Positions 52,942-64,000 of a stretch of 64,000 nucleotides of DNA are shown one piece after another. Every line of letters begins with the position of its first letter. The first letter of the stretch is position 1. The notes beneath the pieces were generated by a model, which ran no database searches, was not told the DNA's origin, and saw only the letters and a program-made list of their open reading frames with translations. The stretch covers positions 496,001 to 560,000 of the forward strand of contig JAMXDE010000023.1 in the NCBI GenBank assembly GCA_026770025.1. The letters are read 5' to 3'. The position numbers and the translations under genes are program-made. The stretch is from Craspedostauros australis. Its lineage: Eukaryota > Bacillariophyta > Bacillariophyceae > Mastogloiales > Achnanthaceae.

Positions 52942-54500
52942 CTTCTTGCGTTGTTGATGCCGTGTGTTGAATGGGTGGGAGAAGTTGTGAAGCGTTGTTG
53001 TTTTTGGAAGCGAGAGGCAGCGGAGTCGTTTTCGTGATTTGTGGATGTGTGTTTGATTTCTTCTCTTCTTTTTGCCCCTGCTCGCTTTTTTCTTGCTTTT
53101 GGTTGTTTTGTGGCAACGCTCCGCAAACTTTTGCGCCAACCACTGCGTTTGGCGTTTTTGTTCGCGTGTGGACGCGTGGGCCGTAACTTGCGCAGTGTTG
53201 TCTTCTTTGGAAGAAACATGGCGTTGCTCCCTTGTTTGGGCGAGATGCCGCGCGTCTTGGTTGCTGTTGTTGTTGATTGTCTGCTTGTCTGTGCGATTTT
53301 GTTGGAGCGGTCGTACCTGCCAGTACTTTCCCTTGTTGTGTCTGTGTACGTGTGATTCAATCACGGACGATTCTCAGACACGTTCTTGTTGGAATCTTGA
53401 TCGTCGCTCTTCCTTCCGATCAGATGGGTCAATCCATCAACATTGTGTCCTTCCCCGGACGTGGCCGGATTCGCTTTGGTGAGGAAGTTCGTCACGGTGA
53501 CGTGGATGCTTCCAACACCAACACATCAAAAACACGAACAACGAGCGAGAGTTTTCGTTGTTGTCGCAAAGTGTTTGGACTGCTGTGATGGCAAACGTCA
53601 CGTCACGTTCTGGACACACGAATAACCACACCACAAAACAAGTGAGTAATCCTCCTTCTTCTGTGTGTTTGATGTGTTGGTGTGCTGCGCAACTGTTGCC
53701 AACCTCATGTCGGGTTCTGTTCATTTGCTGAAGGCGCAGTTCTCTTGTGAGGTATCCCACACTCCACACTCCACACTCCACGCTCTGCGCTTCACTCCGC
53801 TTCCGCAGAAGCTATACATTGGGCCGAGACGAGAGAGAGAGAGAGAGAGAGACAAACGGAAGGAAACGAAGGTGTGTTCTTGTTGGCTCCTGTTGGCTCC
53901 TGTTGGCTCTCGTCGACCTGGTTCTCACCCTTGGATGAGGCAACACTCATTCCAGTCTCCAAATACTCACATCGTCATCATCATCGACATCACCATCATC
54001 GTGTGGTCAGTGTAGAAGACACGGAGACATGCTCCACACATCTCACTCATCATTCGTCCCACGTCACTTGTAAATCATATTATATGATAAAATACATCAT
54101 ATAACATAATAGCTCGTAAAATACATCAGTCAGCCGACAACGAGACAGAACGAGAAGAAGCGCGTTGAAAGGTGCGGCAACCCACAAAAGCAACAATACC
54201 TTCTGCAGTGCCCAAGTGACGCACTACGTCAAGGCTTTGCGCTCACTTTCAACTTTATTACTCGCACATTCCATACATTCCACTGTGCTCTGCACTCGCA
54301 TCGCACCGCGCATCACTTTACTCGTGCTCGAATTCGTATTCGTATTCGCACAAGGACCGTACATCACAATCAATTCGAAGTTGGGCGGCGCAAACGACAA
54401 CGCAACACATCTCAATCTCATTCATCGTATCCCATCGCATTCCATCGCATCCCATCACACCGCATCCATCACAGCTCTCGATTAGCAAACAGGCGAAGAG
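52942..54500. other. Divergent intergenic region
   Basis: Upstream region of HSF (-) and the BTB gene (+). Contains a tandem TTGGCTCCTG-type 10-mer (about 53882-53912), CCACACT-type repeats near 53757-53785, a GA run near 53833-53852 and an AT-rich patch near 54075-54120. A minus frame extends upstream of the HSF start to 53364 but is basic low complexity. Confidence 0.55.
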
Positions 54501-55946
54501 ATGGGGTTCAAGATCAAAAAATTATTTCGGCGGAAGAAGAGCAAGAAGCCTGCCTCGTCCGACAACGGTGCTTCGAGCACCAAGTCAAACGCAAGTGCTG
54601 GTGCAAGGACATGCACAGGTACAGACAAGGAAAGCCATGTAGGCAGTGGCAACAGTATTGGAAGCACCACCATTAACACAAGCATTAACGCTCGCAGTGG
54701 CAGAAATGGCAGCTATCGAAACAGCCGGAAAGCGAAGCCAGTGCACAGCAGCCAATCAAGACAGTTGGCAGGCTCGTCCATACCTCGTGCATCAGGGTCA
54801 ACGTCAACACACGGAGATAGTTTGCGAGGAGAGTCGCAAGATTTCATCATCTCTACCCATCACGAGAACAACGCCAACAGTCCACGAGCCACGGGCAGCA
54901 TGCAAGCAACAGCAACCGTGGGAGTAGCACGTCAATCAACAACATCAACAGCAATAATGACGACCACGACCACGGCAACGGCAACCGCAATGGCCGTGGC
55001 AAACGGATCAAAACGAGCTGCAAAATCATCCAAAATCCATCCCATCATGGAAGATCACGCCCAAGGAAATGGCAACGACAACGATAATGACACAGCATCC
55101 ATCGACGGAGATTCGACAGCTTCCCTCTCTCAATGGTCAGCTGGGACGCCCTATCCGTTCCAAAGCAACGGAGGAACAGTCCAGCGGGTTGAAGGGATGA
55201 AGAATGGATTCGCGGTGCCCGTCTCCACGATCGTCACACTTTCTGGTGCTTTCCCCACAAGACAAAAGGCGTCTGCATCAGCTGCTCGACATACCTATTC
55301 GGTCTCTAATGACTCAGGGTTCCCAAGGTTGGGTCTGGACCACATTCAGGAGATATCATGGAGACTGCGAACCAGCCACGGTGGCCATTGCCAGCACGGG
55401 CATAGAAGCCAGGAGGGAACGTCGAAGCAACAACCCATGTACGCAACGTCTTTGAATGCCCCAAACACCACTTTTGATTGGCAAATCGAAGTGACCGTTG
55501 TCGGCAATGACGGGCAGAATGCTGTGGACAACATGCCCGGCGATAATGGAGCAAGCAGCAGCAACGTCCAAATCTACGACATACACCAACACATCGTGTG
55601 CAAGGGAGAGCATCGGTCACTCGCACTCTCCCGAGAATTGGTGGCACAGAAAGACCAGATGATCGTCTCGGCTGATTCAGCTGCAGCCGCCAATGGTGAC
55701 GGACAAGAAGCCTCCGCCCGTCTACTTCCTCTTCGTCTCTACCTTCCCGAGCACTACGCCGCTGTGATGCCTGCACTGTTGGACTACTGCTACGCACCAT
55801 TCGGATCTGGCTACGACGGCACAGCTTTGAACTTCCGAAAGGGCGTCACGACGCCCGAAGCCATGCACCTGCATGGCTTGGCCGAATACCTGGAGGTTCC
55901 CACACTACGAAAAGAGATTGAGGAGTTTTTCAGCAAGGACGTCTGA
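54501..55946 (+). CDS. BTB/POZ-domain protein
   Basis: 481 residues from the ATG at 54501. A very basic start (MGFKIKKLFRRKKSKK) precedes about 250 Ser/Thr/Asn-rich, probably disordered residues. From about residue 290 the sequence becomes ordered, and from about 350 it reads as a BTB/POZ fold: VQIYDIHQHIVCKGEHRSLALSREL, LPLRLYLPEHYAAVMPALLDYCY and LHGLAEYLEVPTLRKEIEEFF. BTB domains dimerise and often serve as adaptors for Cullin-3 ubiquitin ligases. No kelch or MATH domain is present, so the substrate side is unknown. Diatoms have many such short BTB proteins. Confidence 0.8.
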   Translation: MGFKIKKLFRRKKSKKPASSDNGASSTKSNASAGARTCTGTDKESHVGSGNSIGSTTINTSINARSGRNGSYRNSRKAKPVHSSQSRQLAGSSIPRASGSTSTHGDSLRGESQDFIISTHHENNANSPRATGSMQATATVGVARQSTTSTAIMTTTTTATATAMAVANGSKRAAKSSKIHPIMEDHAQGNGNDNDNDTASIDGDSTASLSQWSAGTPYPFQSNGGTVQRVEGMKNGFAVPVSTIVTLSGAFPTRQKASASAARHTYSVSNDSGFPRLGLDHIQEISWRLRTSHGGHCQHGHRSQEGTSKQQPMYATSLNAPNTTFDWQIEVTVVGNDGQNAVDNMPGDNGASSSNVQIYDIHQHIVCKGEHRSLALSRELVAQKDQMIVSADSAAAANGDGQEASARLLPLRLYLPEHYAAVMPALLDYCYAPFGSGYDGTALNFRKGVTTPEAMHLHGLAEYLEVPTLRKEIEEFFSKDV

Positions 55947-57724
55947 TACAGATTGTCCAGGCAACAAGTACTCGCAGCATTCGTGGCTGCTCTCTGTTGC
56001 TCAAGTCATGTGGAGTCCATCTTGGTCCGAGTAGGTCCAGACGGTGCAAGTATGATGATATGAGTATGGAGTATGGAGTGTGGTGCGACTCCGTGAACAT
56101 CACACGGACGAGTACAAGCACACCACAAGTGTAGTGTATGTAGGCTTGTAAAATACATGTCAATTGGAAATCGTCCTATTCTTTTCTATTATGTTATTAT
56201 AATTATATATCATAGGGTAATGCAACCGACAGAGCTCCAACATGATTGTCTTTCTCTCTCTCTCTCTCTCTGGTCGTGGAGAGAGAGAGAGACTATTGCA
56301 GATTACCCCCCAGCTATCTTCGCAATTGTAGAATGAGGATGGAGCGAGTTGTGCGTAACGATACACCACACGAACGTCGTCGAAAAAGGAACTGTTCCTG
56401 GACCTGCGCAAAACACACACAAACATTTTTTGGGGAGAAGGATGGTGACATCAACGAATCACATCAACGAATGAATCACGCGAAACTGAGGGGAGGAACG
56501 TTCCGAGGCGATCGATTGGGAACACATCCTCTTCTTTTCACGCGCGGAGACGAGCGTTGGTGAGACCACAGTGTAGTCCTCGTGACTCGTCCTCGTACGC
56601 GCGCAATCGGCCCGTCGACAGTTGTTGATCTTTGGTGGTGGATTCGGTCCAGAACAGATAGAATCGATTTCGGGCCTGGTGCGCACATCATCCCAAAGAA
56701 GAAGCCAAACAGCGCAACTCAGCACAGACAAGAGAGAGAGAGAGAGAGAGCAAAGCAATCGACACTCTCAATCAATTAATCACCCACCAACGAGGACGTG
56801 ACGCTTCAATTGCACCACAACCAACGAGCAACGAACAACGAACAACGGATCAACAAAGATACTCGTGAATACAAACTGGTAGAAGAGTGTGTCCGCGGTC
56901 CGTCTGACCCTGCTCGCCAAGTGGGAACAAGCAGGAGCAGTGGCAACGACAGCGGCGCCAGCGATTGCAGCGACAGGGGGTGGTTGGAATGGACTCTGTT
57001 CTTTCAAGTTGCAGGACCAGCAGACACCTCTCGCGAAGCTGACAAAGCCAACGAAGCGACACGGCCAGGGGCTCCGCAAGGCAAGATACAGAGGACAAGA
57101 TTGCAGCCTCGACAAGTCGTCATCCAACACAGCTGCTCCGTTCGGCTGATCAACCAAGAGAACAATGGATCGGTTCGTGGCGATGCTCCTTCTCCTGGGG
57201 GTCCTGGTGGTACGTACCATACGTTTCATACGTTTCATACTCTACAAGGCGCAACCAGCGCCAACGAGCGCCAACTGGCATGGTGGTGTCCCAGGTGGTG
57301 CGAATGATGTGAATATAGCACCATGAATGGCGTGGATTCCTAATCACCGTGCGTGGGAGTACCTGCACACTTGCATGGGCGGTGCAACCGATGAAGCTCA
57401 TCTTCTGTGACGGCAGCCACCCCGTGAATGGCTTGTCTGGCTTGAATGACTTCATTGGCTCCTCAGTGGAAGCACTGGCTGACGACGCACGAATAATCCA
57501 CGAATTCGTACCCATCAAACACAAGCACTTGCAAAAGTGCATACTGTGCTATACTCAAATACCAACACCAGAGACGAATCACACGACTGTATTGCTGTGT
57601 ACAATTCGTTTGCGACCATCAAGATTGCGCCTCGAACCGTTAAGCATCAGCTATCTCATCCACGTTTCCACCTTTCCATCCCTTCACCCGCAAATCCCTT
57701 CTTGCACACCCCACGCCCTTGCTC
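55947..57724. other. Intergenic region with CT/GA hairpin
   Basis: A CT tract and a facing GA tract at about 56253-56293 can form a hairpin. A short frame at 57165-57209 (MDRFVAMLLLLGVLV) ends at a GTACGT donor and looks like a signal-peptide exon, but I cannot place its partner with confidence. No other gene is supported. Confidence 0.5.
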
Positions 57725-60700
57725 ATGCCCACGACGATGGCGGTATGTGCACTCGTACGCGTATCAACCAAACAACATCATGCATGGCTACGCCAATGGT
57801 GGCATCACCAAATCGTGAAAATCGGAATGGGATTCCCAAAAACAAACAAACAAAAACTGGTATGCGCTCCGCTGATACCAACTCTTTGGGGATGGCAGAC
57901 ACTGATTCTGATGCTGCTTGCGCTCTTCGCCGTGGCTCCAGTAATATGCTCGTGCCTGTTCTCGCTGGTTTACACGGTCTACCTCTTCATGGCGTACGAG
58001 GAGAGTGGAGTGCATCACGCACAAGAATTTGAGAATAGATTTTGGACGATCCTTGCCTTGCTCTTTTCGACGGCGCTCTTCTTCGCGGGAGATTCACCGG
58101 TGGCATTCGGGATCGAGAATCCCTCCTTCGGTTTCGTTGGCGTGGTCCTTTCCAGTTACGCCATGCATCTCTGGGACCGACATGCGCACCGTATGGCTCT
58201 CAGCCGGCAAACGAAGTTGCGGAGATCATCATCCTTCGCGCACGGATCGAACGCGAACAACATCCCAGTGGAGCAACAGCTTGCGCGGATCGAGGAATGC
58301 CTCCGCAACATCGACCAGCTCCTCATACCGTCCACGATCAACAACTTCATCAACGAGCGCTTCGTTTTGCAAAAGGAGAGGGAGATCATCAACATTTTCC
58401 TGGAATGCGACGCCGTTGCACTGAATCATCTGGTCAACCATGTTCGATTGGGGCTTTTGATCTATAAGATCAAGGACCATCACAACTTCGCAGGCCAACA
58501 CCGCACGCAGCTCACACAACTGCTGGCCGTTGATCGTCTGCCCGCCCTGACGTCAATTTCAAGGGTCATCGTGCTGCACGCTTTGCAAATGCTCAAGCTC
58601 CGCGCGAATCCACGTGCCGAGCAATGGGTGCGGAACATTATCCTGAACAGCCACGGCGACGATCTGTCCGACATCAAAACACTCACCGATGCCAAGGGCG
58701 ACTACTTCTGCATGAACAAGCTGATATACGACGACATCAAATCCGAAACTGTACGGCAGGACATCCTCAGCCACATCCGTCGAGAGGCGACCGTGCAGCA
58801 GGCTCATCAGCAAATGATGACCAAACGAGCGAGGAAGAGACAGCACATGGCATGGAGGAAGGTGCTTTCCGACGTTGACGATACTCTGTTGTCCAGCGGC
58901 GGCGTCTACCCCGCTGGCATCGACAAAAAGTACTCGCGCAAGGTGGTGTACCCAGGCGTGCTTGCGTTCTACCGCGAGCTTGATTTGGGAACTCGTGGTC
59001 CTGAGGAATGGCCCGAGCACAGGGTTGGCAACCTGGTGTTCCTCAGCGCGCGCCCACACGTGTACAAGGACATGAGCGAGAAGAGCAACTTTGCCAAGTT
59101 TGAAAAGCTCCGGGTCGCGAAGGACGGACGAGCCGGGATGCACACAGTGCCATCGTTGCTGGCGGGAGACTTGGCATCAGGATCGCACTTCATCGCGACC
59201 AATGACTGCGAACCGCTCGCAGCGAAGAAATTTTCCAACTTCCAAAGATACGTGTCCATATACCCTGAGTACAAGCATGTGTTCGTCTGCGACAATGGAC
59301 AGGGCGATGTGCGCGCTGGCGAACTCATGTTCGATGCCTTCCCGTACGAATTCGAGGCGCTCTACGTCCACACGGTCAAAGACGTTTCAAAAACATACGG
59401 CTTTGCACCGGAACGATGGAGAGACAAGGAATTCAAACCGGTCTTCTTCCGCACCTACCCGGAGGCAGCGTTGCATGCGGCAAGCTGTGAACCGCCGTTG
59501 ATCCGAATCAGTGGCCTGCGCCGCGTGTGCATGGATGCAGTCAAGGACTTCAACGGCGTGCAGCCCAAGCAATGGACATCCCGGAAGCAGAAGGCAGATC
59601 GTAGGGGAGAGCTGAACCAATCTCTGTCAAAAGCAAACGATTTCCTCATCGCCAACAACCTCCCGCCAGTCGATTTGATCCCGTCAGAGCAGGAATGGCA
59701 GCAGGGCACATGGATCAACACTCCGTACGGCCGCGGCATCGTGCGAGGCTATGATGCCAACTTTGACATGTACGACGTGGAGCTGGATTGGCGGCCGCTG
59801 GATGTCCAAATCAAAGCGCATCTACAACGGGTCAAAGAAGAAGCCATTCGACCGAGGTCGAACTCCAACAAAGACAAGTCAACGCAAGTCGCGTCATTGG
59901 AGACGGTCTTAGAAACAGATGAGACGAACGAAGACGAGCCGAACGATCGTGCTGCTGCCGCCAACGACACGGAGTCCCTCAGGCGCAGAGATCGCAGCAG
60001 CAGCCAAAGCGATAGCAAAACTAGCGATGGCAAAACCAGTAGCAAGGACCGCGGCAGAGGATCGGCAGTCGCAAATGCTCCTTCGTTCGATCAAAACAAG
60101 ACCGGCGACGAGCCTGAAAATTCAGGGCAAGTGAACCCGCTGAGAGTGATTTCATCAACTGTCACAGACGGCGACTACGGCAAAGCGATGGACCATCTCA
60201 CGACCGTCAATGAGGAGGAGGATACCGACGCGCCCACTCGCAGCTCAATCGATGGCAACGATACCCAAACTGATGCGAATGCAGATGCAAACGGTAGCGT
60301 CGATGTCGATGTCGATATCGATATCGATCCGAAACCCTTGGCATCAACAACGACGGTGGCTCCTGCAGCGATTCGATCATCGAAACTCAAAACAACCCTC
60401 AGAATAAGAGGCAGATGCATCTCTCGCTATACACCCCCAAAGTTGTCAGAACCGAGCAAGAAGTCGAGTCTTTTCTCTTTCTGGACGGCGGAAACGTCAA
60501 GCAAGCCAAAGAGCGAATCCAAATTCAAGACTGGAGACAAATGTTCGACACCTTATGGAGCTGCAACAATCGTGAAGCACAGGATCTCAGACTCTATTGT
60601 TGAGGTTACCATGACTGGATGGCCAGCCAAAGCGTACCTGCAGGAAGATCAAATCCGACCAATATCACAAGGCATCTTTTCATCAATCTTTCGCAGACAG

Positions 60701-62267
60701 TCCAGTTCCGGGTTGGACAACTCAACCAAGCCAGCAGAATTCCCTTACATCAAAGGCACCATCATCCAAACACCCTACGGCGAAGCCTCTGTCGTGCGGC
60801 CGCTGCCATTGCCTCCCAAAAGTGGCAATGGGGAGCATTCCACATTGCCGACAGCAACGTCCAAACCAGCGGTGGGAGCTCCGTCATCATCATTATCATC
60901 ATCATCACCACCATCATCGTCGTCAGTACCAGTGGCAACACCACCAGCAGCAACACCAACGGCAGCATCAGGAGGAAACAATACATCGGCATCTGCAGCC
61001 ATCGGAACAACAGCGGCAAAGCCGGATGTTGCGGCGAAAGACGTGCAAACAATTGGATTGAAGCTTACATCGTGGAAACTGAAGGACGGCAGCCACCCCA
61101 TGCTGTATTGCACTGTGGAGCAGGCAGAGCGATGGAAAAGCCCCAAGCACACCATCAATAGCAGATCGTCGGATGGGATCCTCTCAGCTTTTGGTTCACT
61201 GGTGACGACCACGCTGGATTTCGCCAGCATCCTTGGCACGTCGCAAAGGAACACCAGAAGGGAGTCGGAGGTTGATACGCCAAAACCAAAGTACAGACAA
61301 TACTACCAGGACTCTGCCTCCGTCTCAACGTCATACGGCGATGGCGTTGTGAAGAAGTTTCGCGACGATGATGGCATCTACGAGGTGCATTTGACGAAAT
61401 GGAAACTGGGCGGTGACAAAACGTGCGCAGTAGCTTACATCCAACAGAATGATGTCAGCCATCGCATCGCGAAAGGCTGTCAGGAAGGGTATCCTGTTTA
61501 CACGTACCTTGGCTTGACAGGCGTGCTTGAATCGGTCGAACCGACAACAGGTGAGGGACAATGGCAGACGCCAACAGCAACAGCAACAGCAATGACAATG
61601 ACAGCGATGAATGCACTTGGTCCCTTGGCGTGCAGTACGTGCACGAAAAATATTGTTATCAAGTGTGACATCCTTCATCTTTCTGTCGCCTTCTATTTCA
61701 TTTGGATGATGTGGTGCCTAGTTCGTGCTGACACACATACACTGACATTTCCCTTCGCCCACTCCACCGTTCTCAACTCTGTTCCGTTCCGTTCCGTTCG
61801 TTTCTGTCTGGTGTTTGTGAATGCACATTGTTGCAACGCTAATCACGTTCCACTCCTTCAATCTCATTTCGAAATATCCAGGTGTGCATCTGGTAACGTG
61901 CAAGTCTGCCGGCATGGTCATGTACTTGCAACCAGATGCAGTGATACAACCGCTGAAAGCTGCGGTGGGAGAGGAAGTGCTCACAGCATACGGCGACGGA
62001 ATTGTTGAATCGTACAGCTTTCAGAATAACATGTACACAATCAAGCTGAATGGCTGGGGTGCGAAGTTGTATGCCGTGGCGGAGACGTTCGACAGGGTCG
62101 AAAGCTCCATGCGCGACCGTGACGGAGCGTTCGGAATGAACTGGCTCGTGCGTATCTTCTTCTCGTCCTCGTTGCCAGACAAACCAGCCGAATCTACAAG
62201 GAGCCGCAGCAACAGCCTCGTGAGCGCCGTCAGCATGAGGAGTCAGAGCGCTCGCAGCACTTCGTAA
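57725..62267 (+). CDS. HAD/App1-type phosphatase-like membrane protein with TPYG-type repeats
   Basis: Exon 1 ends at 61550. The intron 61551-61881 has a GTGAGG donor and a CCAG acceptor in phase 1. Exon 2 is 61882-62267. From the first ATG the product is about 1403 residues, but several in-frame ATGs follow, so the start is uncertain. Two or three membrane helices lie near the N-terminus (TLILMLLALFAVAPVICSCL and later). A helical region is followed by a phosphatase-type motif SDVDDTLLSS near residue 382, within a region like App1/DUF2183 phosphatidate phosphatases (LVFLSARPHVYKDM). Six repeats of about 45-60 residues follow, each beginning with TPYGxGxV or a variant (59705, 60533, 60754, 61314, 61490, 61963) and separated by Ser/Thr-rich linkers. 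Lipid phosphatase activity is inferred, not shown. Confidence 0.78.
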
Positions 62268-64000
62268 GGACGTGTAACAAACCATCCAAAAAAGAGAACA
62301 CCGTAACATTCCGTTGAAGGACGCATTACAAATAGGTAGAACTGTGGTACGGGATAGTTAGTTGTCTCATCTGCTGATGGTAGTGTAACTGAGTAGGAGT
62401 CGACTTGTTTCAACCAAACCGGATAGCAAAGATAATACCTGATCTCTAAGAAAGGAGCTGTTAGCATGAACATCTTTGCGATGTGATAATGTGGTGGAAC
62501 AAGTGGCACAAGCCGCTGCGTCGAATCATTCAATAATGACAATGATTAGGAAATCTCCCACCCACGTCAAAGATGGACGTAGATGGGAGAACGTTGAGTA
62601 AAGCACAGTGAGAATGAAAAACATGAGAAGGCATTGTTGCTACTATTCTTCGCGCACAATCATGAGAGAGGATAGAAAATATTCACAACAAGAAACCCGT
62701 GAAATGGAAATGGACCAGAGCAGCAAGTGCTTTAACTCAAACATGGAAGGAATGCCCGAAATTCAGAAAATTCGCAGGTTCAGCACGAGTGGATAGGAAG
62801 AAACGGGAAGAAACTTCAGAAAACAGGGTTGCCTCAATAATCTGATTTGAGAATCAAGCCCTGCGATTGCAGACGAATGCAATACTTTTCATCGGAATAT
62901 CAGAAACTCACAGCAATGAAGAGCAATAAAACACGACGAATATGACACATCGATCCCATGTTCCTGTTACTACGATCCATCCTACAATACCGCAGAGTGA
63001 GGATATCAAGCATGAAAAAGTGTTGCACATAAGAAGACCACCGAAACCTCCATCTGTTACCAGAATGCCAATTCGAGCTTGGTTTCCCACAACGAGATGC
63101 ATCGACTTCAAGAAGACAAAGATCGACAGACAACCATATGCAAAATGCGATGGGTACATGCGCCACGCTCCTAAGACAACCAATCAACTGTTAACAACAA
63201 CAGATCCAATCATCCTGACTACTTGAAAAGGAACCAACAACGGGCAATCCATATCGTCACGCCGGTTTAGTGCCGGTGAACCATAGTCGACTGGGCATTG
63301 CAGTCAGTAGCATTGGCCCACGCAGCAGGCAAGTCTCCACTCTTCCATCAGCACTCATTCCAAACAAGAAGATTTCTAATTTTGCTCCTGCCAGTGATGA
63401 GAACGACCCTTTCAAAATCTTCAAAACGTTTGCGCGGTGAATCGTTATTTTGAACCAGTATGTGAATCCTATCCTTGTGGAGGGCTTTATGCTCGATTTT
63501 CTGAGACGAATTCACTCGTATTGCAAGCATCAACTAGCGACGCTATCTTCTCCATTGGCGATTGGGCCACTATCGCTGCCAATGTTTGAATCTATGCAAG
63601 TTCCACACATATGAAGATGTACTTCATCTCGAACCTGTTAGGATTCCAGCTTGCGCTTGTTTCAACTCAAGAATTCAGTCTTCCAAGATGAGCGGGATTC
63701 CCACGTTGTCGTATTATTGCGTGTATGTTCGATGAACAAGGTCGCACATCAGCAAGAACACCTTCCTGTAAAAGCCAAGATCGCTATTGCAGTAGCACGT
63801 AATCTCTACATGGGACAGAACTCACGTGTGTAGTGGAAATGATCGGCTTCCTCAAGGTGACGTGTTATTCAGTGTGCTTCATCGAGTGGGTGGCTCGTCG
63901 GCAGGGACTGCAAATCACCCATCTATTGCAGGAAGTTCTAGTTCGAGCATGATTATTATATTGAATTTTGAAATGAATCTTACATTCCATTGTGATTTAT
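62268..64000. other. Lower-GC region, nothing recognised
   Basis: Base composition shifts to AT-richer sequence right after the phosphatase-like gene. Only frames under 100 codons occur, on both strands, and none resembles a known family. It may be decayed repetitive DNA, but I see no ends or motifs that would prove it. Confidence 0.5.

Noticed and set aside
62900-63833. Possible retroelement relic
   Set aside because: Short frames and lower GC suggested old repetitive DNA, but no recognisable motif, long terminal repeat or coding block could be supported.

Overview
This window is nuclear DNA of a eukaryotic microbe. It is compact and gene-dense: about 23 protein genes lie on both strands, most have no intron, and nine short GT-AG introns (169-678 bp) can be placed by reading frame and protein family. 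The best guess is a stramenopile, probably a diatom. This rests on the style of the heat-shock factor, a fragment resembling the diatom-expanded DUF6824 family, a phytochelatin synthase, and the mix of intron-poor genes with low-complexity, AT-rich intergenic tracts. The organism call is inference; no marker in the window settles it.

Layout. 1-14.1 kb: a Rab GTPase (-, cut by the window edge), an unknown basic protein (+), a kinesin (+), an ankyrin-repeat protein (-), the oligosaccharyltransferase subunit STT3 (+) and the mitochondrial translocase TIM17 (-). 14.2-20.7 kb: a 6.46 kb DNA transposon with ~155-bp terminal inverted repeats, a candidate 4-bp target duplication, a large transposase probably spliced across an intron that holds a tRNA-like sequence, and a tandemly duplicated right end. 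20.9-23 kb: a 74-bp perfect palindrome, a DUF6824-like fragment and little else.

23-44 kb: proteasome subunit beta type-2 (-), a three-part helicase fusion (RNase H1-type hybrid-binding domain, PIF1 helicase, Pol-beta-like helix-hairpin-helix domain; -), a DOT1-like methyltransferase (+), proteasome lid subunit RPN3 (-), a CBM9/DOMON-like protein (-), an atypical short-chain dehydrogenase (+), a membrane RING-H2 protein (-), phytochelatin synthase (+), ribosomal protein L5 (-) and a TMEM18-like protein (+). 44-64 kb: an MFS-type transporter split by a Sec14/CRAL-TRIO domain (-), a possible small membrane protein (+), a heat-shock factor with a 46-nt microexon (-), a BTB-domain protein (+) and a very long HAD/App1-type phosphatase-like protein with six degenerate TPYG-type repeats (+). 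The last 1.7 kb is lower in GC and holds nothing I can name.

Most genes are unrelated housekeeping functions rather than one operating system. Two proteasome subunits, a RING-H2 protein, a heat-shock factor and phytochelatin synthase do share a protein-quality and stress theme, but nothing in the sequence shows co-regulation. The most novel items are the PIF1 and MFS domain fusions, the transposon with its intron-nested tRNA-like sequence, the long palindrome, and an over-represented intergenic 8-mer.
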